Below, piece by piece: positions 60,812-64,000 of a DNA stretch of 64,000 bases. The stretch's first letter is position 1; every line of letters starts with the position of its first letter. Made by a program: the position numbers and the translations under genes. The notes beneath the pieces are model-generated. The model saw only the letters and a program-made list of their open reading frames with translations, made no database searches and was not told where the DNA came from. The DNA comes from PUPG01 sp031323845 (GTDB lineage Bacteria > Bacteroidota > Bacteroidia > Bacteroidales > UBA7960): positions 1 to 64,000 of the forward strand of contig JAVIYP010000003.1 of the NCBI GenBank assembly GCA_031323845.1. Reading direction: 5' to 3'.

Positions 60812-61162
60812 ATGAACTTTTTGATCAAAACCCTTATTTCAACTTTTGCGGTAGTCATTACATCCTACCTGCTTGGTGGTGTGCATGTTGATAGTTTTGT
60901 GGCTGCTCTTGTCGTAGCTTTTGTGCTGGGTGTGCTTAATATGATTTTGAAACCTGTGCTGATCATCCTTACCATACCCGTAACCATTTTGAGTCTTGGG
61001 CTTTTTCTTTTGGTTATCAACGCGTTTATTATTCAGCTGGCCGCCTATATCGTGCCGGGTTTTGAAGTAAACACCTTCTGGTGGGCGCTGTTATTCAGCA
61101 TTATTCTGTCACTTGTAACCTGGTTCCTCGAGCTTCCTGCCAAAAGCCGAAGAGGCGTCTGA
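60812..61162 (+). CDS. Small four-helix membrane protein (phage-holin 4_2 family)
   Basis: 116 residues from ATG 60812. Four hydrophobic helices with the pattern FLIKTLISTFAVVITSYLLGG, LGVLNMILKPVLIILTIPVTILSLGLFLLVIN and a C-terminal WWALLFSIILSLVTWFLE, matching the Phage_holin_4_2 (Pfam) group. Despite the name, chromosomal copies are widespread and not linked to phages; no phage genes occur here. Function unknown. Confidence 0.85.
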   Translation: MNFLIKTLISTFAVVITSYLLGGVHVDSFVAALVVAFVLGVLNMILKPVLIILTIPVTILSLGLFLLVINAFIIQLAAYIVPGFEVNTFWWALLFSIILSLVTWFLELPAKSRRGV

Positions 61163-61279
61163 AACAACCTCAACCCAATACGGGTTATTCGTTTTTCAAA
61201 CAGTGAAAATAATTGATTAAAAAATCGCCGGGAATACACCCCGGGCTTAAGCCTTTTGATAAATAGAACAGAGGTGCCG

Positions 61280-61942
61280 TTACTCTTTGAGCAAATCCCT
61301 GAACAATTGCTCAAACTTTTTCACCTTGGGAGAGATCACCATCTGGCAGTATGCCTGATAAGGATTTCGTGCAAAATAGTTCTGATGATAATCGCTGGCC
61401 GCGTAAAAGGCATCCAGCGGACTTAACTCGGTAACAATCGGATCATCCCATATTCCTTCTCTGCTCAGTGCGGCAATTGCCTGTTCAGCCTTGTTCTTTT
61501 GTTCCTCGTTGTGGAAAAAGATGACCGAGCGGTATTGAGGTCCTATATCATTTCCCTGGCGGTTGAGGGTGGTAGGATCGTGGACTTTAAAAAAGACTTC
61601 CAGAAGTTGTAGATATGATATTGCTGATGGATCATAGGTGATCTGCACCACTTCTGCGTGACCGGTATTCCCGGCCACAACCTGTTCATAGGTCGGATGC
61701 TCCAGGTGTCCGCCTGCAAAACCTGAAGTAGCACTTTTTACACCGTTTAATCTTGAAAAAACAGCTTCAATACACCAGAAACAACCGCCCCCGAACGTTG
61801 CTACTGTCCATTCGGTCTGATTTTTGTCTGTCATGTTTTTCATTGTTTCATTATACATATGGAATTGACTATTATGCCCCGTGAACTGCAATCCGGCAAT
61901 CAGAAAAGCCGTTAAAAAAGCTATATGGTTTATCAAAGTCAC
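61280..61942 (-). CDS. msrA: Peptide methionine (S)-S-oxide reductase, possibly exported
   Basis: 220 residues from a GTG start at 61942. Residues ~6-22 are hydrophobic (INHIAFLTAFLIAGL) and could be a signal peptide; in-frame ATGs at about 61858 and 61843 would give the cytoplasmic form. The catalytic motif TFGGGCFWCIEAVF and SGFAGGHLEHPTYEQV, HAEVVQITYDP and QYRSVIFFHNEEQ are diagnostic of MsrA. It reduces methionine-S-sulfoxide in oxidised proteins using thioredoxin. No MsrB domain. Which start is used is unresolved. Confidence 0.93.
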   Translation of the reverse strand: MTLINHIAFLTAFLIAGLQFTGHNSQFHMYNETMKNMTDKNQTEWTVATFGGGCFWCIEAVFSRLNGVKSATSGFAGGHLEHPTYEQVVAGNTGHAEVVQITYDPSAISYLQLLEVFFKVHDPTTLNRQGNDIGPQYRSVIFFHNEEQKNKAEQAIAALSREGIWDDPIVTELSPLDAFYAASDYHQNYFARNPYQAYCQMVISPKVKKFEQLFRDLLKE

Positions 61943-62199
61943 AGCAATGCTTTATGTAATGGTTGAGCCGGGTGGCTGCTCTGATGCGGACCCACAACTA
62001 ACAGAATACTCTGAGTATGCTCCGCACAGATACCTCTCTTTGTTCCGGTTTTGTTTACCAGATGGTAAACAGTCGAACTGCGGAAATTGTTTATGCGGGC
62101 TGTTTTGAAGCGTTTGCATGGTACATTGATTTTCAGGTTGATTGATGAGAAATGTATATAAATACGGCATATGATTTTAACTTTTATTTCAGAATGTTG

Positions 62200-62207
62200 T
62201 AATTTCG
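62200..62207 (+). promoter_or_regulatory. Predicted -7 box of pfp
   Basis: TAATTTCG matches TAnnTTTG at all but one position. A start about 7 nt downstream would be at the first ATG (62217), so the ATG at 62247 is the likelier start of the phosphofructokinase. Confidence 0.4.
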
Positions 62208-62246
62208 CAATGAAAAATGAAAGGAGTTTCACTAATTCATACAACG

Positions 62247-63437
62247 ATGAATAATAAAAAATTCAAAGGAACGATTGCAATTCTGACAGGCGGAGGAGAT
62301 GTGCCCGGGCTCAATCCGGCCATACGCGCCATTACTATCCGTGCTCTGCGGGAAAACTACCGGGTGATAGGTATCCGGCGTGGCTGGGCCGGTTTGATGG
62401 AAATCGTTCGTGACAAAAAAGCAGACAACAGTTTAAACTATATTGATCTTTCTGAGGATCTTGTAAACAGGGCAGGACGTACCGGGGGTACCTTTCTTCA
62501 TACATCCAGAACACGCCCGAGCCACGTGCCGGCAAAACATGTACCTGAGCAATACAAGGACAAGTATACGGAGGAGATCAATGACCTGACGCCCGAGGTT
62601 TTAAAGAATATTGACTTTTTGGGTATTGACTACCTGATACCTATAGGAGGCGACGATACCCTGAGTTACGGTGTCCGGATGTACCAGGAAGGAATGAGGG
62701 TGGTTGCCATACCAAAGACTATGGATAACGATGTGCCCGGAACCGATTATTGCATTGGTTTCAGCACCTGTGTGACCCGCACCATTCATATGGCAAACTT
62801 GCTCAGGACGTCAGCCGGTTCACACGAACGTATTCTGGTTATGGAGGTTTTTGGCCGTTATGCGGGCTTTACAGCCCTTTTGCCAACCATGGCGGGTGCC
62901 GCTAACCGTTGCGTTATTCCAGAATATAAGTTTGACATTGAGCATCTTACAGAACTTCTTGTTGAAGACAGGCGAAAGAATCCAAGCAATTACTCCGTTG
63001 TCCTGGTGTCTGAGGGCGCGTCTTTTAAAGGGGTGGATATGATGTTTCAAAGCACGGAAAAAGATATGTACGGGCACGCAAAACTGGGCGGCATCGGCGA
63101 TGCTGTATCTGCTAAGATCAAAGAGCTGAGTCCGAAATTCAACAAGGGTAAAAGAGTGGAAACCATAAACCAGTACCTGGGTTACCTGGTCCGCTCAGGA
63201 GACCCCGACGCAATCGACAGCATTGTGCCCATGGCCTACGGCAACCTTGCACTGGACCTGATTCTGCAAGGTATTCACGGCAGGTTGGTGATCCTGAAAA
63301 ATGGCCGCTACGACAACATACCTGTTGATATCATAACAAGTACTAAAAAACTTATTGACGTTAACAAACATTACAACACAAACAGGCTGCGACCTGTATA
63401 TGAATCCTTTATAGACAAACCGCTCTTCCTTATCTAA
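62247..63437 (+). CDS. pfp: Pyrophosphate-type 6-phosphofructokinase
   Basis: 396 residues from ATG 62247. Family motifs: ILTGGGDVPGLNPAIRAI, PIGGDDTLSYG (residues 134-137 read Gly-Gly-Asp-Asp), and PKTMDNDVPGTDYCIGFST (156-162). In ATP-dependent enzymes the corresponding places read GGDGS and PGTIDND. Aspartate in the first and lysine in the second are the established markers of the pyrophosphate-dependent form, which works in both directions of glycolysis. Length and the EVFGRYAGFTALLP region fit bacterial PFPs. A strong bidirectional terminator follows. Confidence 0.9.
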   Translation: MNNKKFKGTIAILTGGGDVPGLNPAIRAITIRALRENYRVIGIRRGWAGLMEIVRDKKADNSLNYIDLSEDLVNRAGRTGGTFLHTSRTRPSHVPAKHVPEQYKDKYTEEINDLTPEVLKNIDFLGIDYLIPIGGDDTLSYGVRMYQEGMRVVAIPKTMDNDVPGTDYCIGFSTCVTRTIHMANLLRTSAGSHERILVMEVFGRYAGFTALLPTMAGAANRCVIPEYKFDIEHLTELLVEDRRKNPSNYSVVLVSEGASFKGVDMMFQSTEKDMYGHAKLGGIGDAVSAKIKELSPKFNKGKRVETINQYLGYLVRSGDPDAIDSIVPMAYGNLALDLILQGIHGRLVILKNGRYDNIPVDIITSTKKLIDVNKHYNTNRLRPVYESFIDKPLFLI

Positions 63438-63447
63438 GGATGAAGAC

Positions 63448-63484
63448 AAAAAAAGCAGGCCGTTCAAAACAGCCTGCTTTTTTT
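63448..63484. terminator. Bidirectional terminator after pfp
   Basis: A7, GCAGGC, loop CGTTCAAAACA, GCCTGC, T7. It separates pfp (+) from the convergent DUF4168-like gene (-) and suits both strands. Confidence 0.9.
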
Positions 63485-63500
63485 ATCTGTGCTTTGCCAA

Positions 63501-63956
63501 TTACTGCATCAGCTTCTGAACCCTTTGCTGCACTTCAGGATTCTGCTGGTAAGCAGCCATGATTTCTTCATATTTCTCTACCGTCAACCCCTCATCTTCA
63601 ATCTTGCCAATGATCACAGCCTCCAGTTCAATCTGGATGTACTCAATCTCTTCGGTCAGATCAATAAAAACTTCAATCTCGGCTTCCGTGCCATCTATTT
63701 CATCAAGCGGCATTTCCATAGCCTGCATATAAAGCTCATTGAATCTTTGCACCGTCATTTCATATTCTTCAATTTTTTGCATCATCTGCATCTGACCTTG
63801 CTGTTGAAGCGAAATAACCTGAACAACGGCATTTGCAAAACCTTTTAACTCCTCATCACTGAAACCATCCTGTTTTGCCTGGGCAGGCATTGAAAACAAA
63901 AGAAACAGGGTGGCAATGATTGCAGTAAAATAACTCCTCTTTTTTGATAAATACAT
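63501..63956 (-). CDS. DUF4168-like exported protein
   Basis: 151 residues. Signal peptide to MPAQAKQDG. Then a helical body starting FSDEELKGFANAVVQVISLQ and ending EDEGLTVEKYEEIMAAYQQNPEVQQRVQKL, the pattern of DUF4168, a small periplasmic family of unknown function with a helical hairpin. The upstream end of the window contains only about 40 bp, so the promoter is not fully visible. Confidence 0.8.
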   Translation of the reverse strand: MYLSKKRSYFTAIIATLFLLFSMPAQAKQDGFSDEELKGFANAVVQVISLQQQGQMQMMQKIEEYEMTVQRFNELYMQAMEMPLDEIDGTEAEIEVFIDLTEEIEYIQIELEAVIIGKIEDEGLTVEKYEEIMAAYQQNPEVQQRVQKLMQ

Positions 63957-64000
63957 AATGTTTTTTTTTGGAAATGAGAATGTAATGATTTAAAATTTAA

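Noticed and set aside
60812..61162. Phage holin indicating a prophage
   Set aside because: The family name is historical; there are no lysin, tail, capsid or integrase genes in the window.

Overview
The window looks like a stretch of chromosome from a member of the Bacteroidota, probably an environmental Bacteroidales-type lineage. The evidence is the repeated use of the phylum's -7 promoter box (TAnnTTTG) upstream of many genes, the scarcity of Shine-Dalgarno sequences, and several families largely confined to the phylum: the DUF6452/DUF6048 pair, the DUF5687-type ABC permease, the alternative GlmU-like protein, the serC-serA-DUF1015 cluster, and TlpA-like lipoproteins. There are no rRNA or tRNA genes, CRISPR arrays, phages or insertion sequences that I could recognise. 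The only clearly foreign-looking segment is an AT-rich type II restriction-modification pair (about 7.9-9.4 kb).

Layout. 0-7.5 kb: the end of a helix-hairpin-helix protein, an exported superoxide dismutase, ornithine aminotransferase with a structured leader, a cysteine-desulfurase-like enzyme, then a DsrC / DsrM-like / DsrK-like redox module. 7.9-9.4 kb: restriction-modification. 9.5-24 kb: two Bacteroidales envelope proteins, ligA, a LolD-type ATPase, an endonuclease/phosphatase-family protein, a predicted 2-oxoadipate to 2-oxoglutarate pair (HglS-like plus FAD/Fe-S D-2-hydroxyglutarate dehydrogenase), a greatly extended ribosomal protein S1, and Lon. 24-31 kb: GlmU-like protein, L31 type B, serine/PLP genes (serC, serA, DUF1015) and a LuxC-type acyl-CoA reductase. 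31-40 kb: membrane proteins, RsmE, and an unusual pair consisting of an MscS channel and a 1011-residue helical protein with a degenerate P-loop. 40-50 kb: tandem TlpA lipoproteins, pdxB, an ABC exporter pair, a PTPS-like protein with folE, fabD, and a CaCA antiporter. 50-57.6 kb: surface-polysaccharide sugar nucleotide genes (rfbB, galE, TviB-type dehydrogenase, WbpD- and WbpE-like enzymes) diverging from waaA. 57.6-64 kb: an orphan TPR histidine kinase, rhomboid protease, small membrane protein, MsrA, a PPi-type phosphofructokinase, and a DUF4168 protein.

Three things stand out beyond gene content. First, a ~60 bp element combining nested CATGAA/TTCATG palindromes, a TCTGTGTGT core and a -7 box occurs just upstream of dsrC, the 13.75 kb gene and fabD. 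It looks like a shared operator-promoter. Second, a family of mosaic intergenic repeats is built from interchangeable short modules. It recurs at least seven times, in both orientations, and in three cases supplies or directly follows the stop codon of a gene. Third, the MscS / degenerate-ATPase pair is the best candidate for an undescribed protein system. All functional statements are from reading the sequence; no searches were run.
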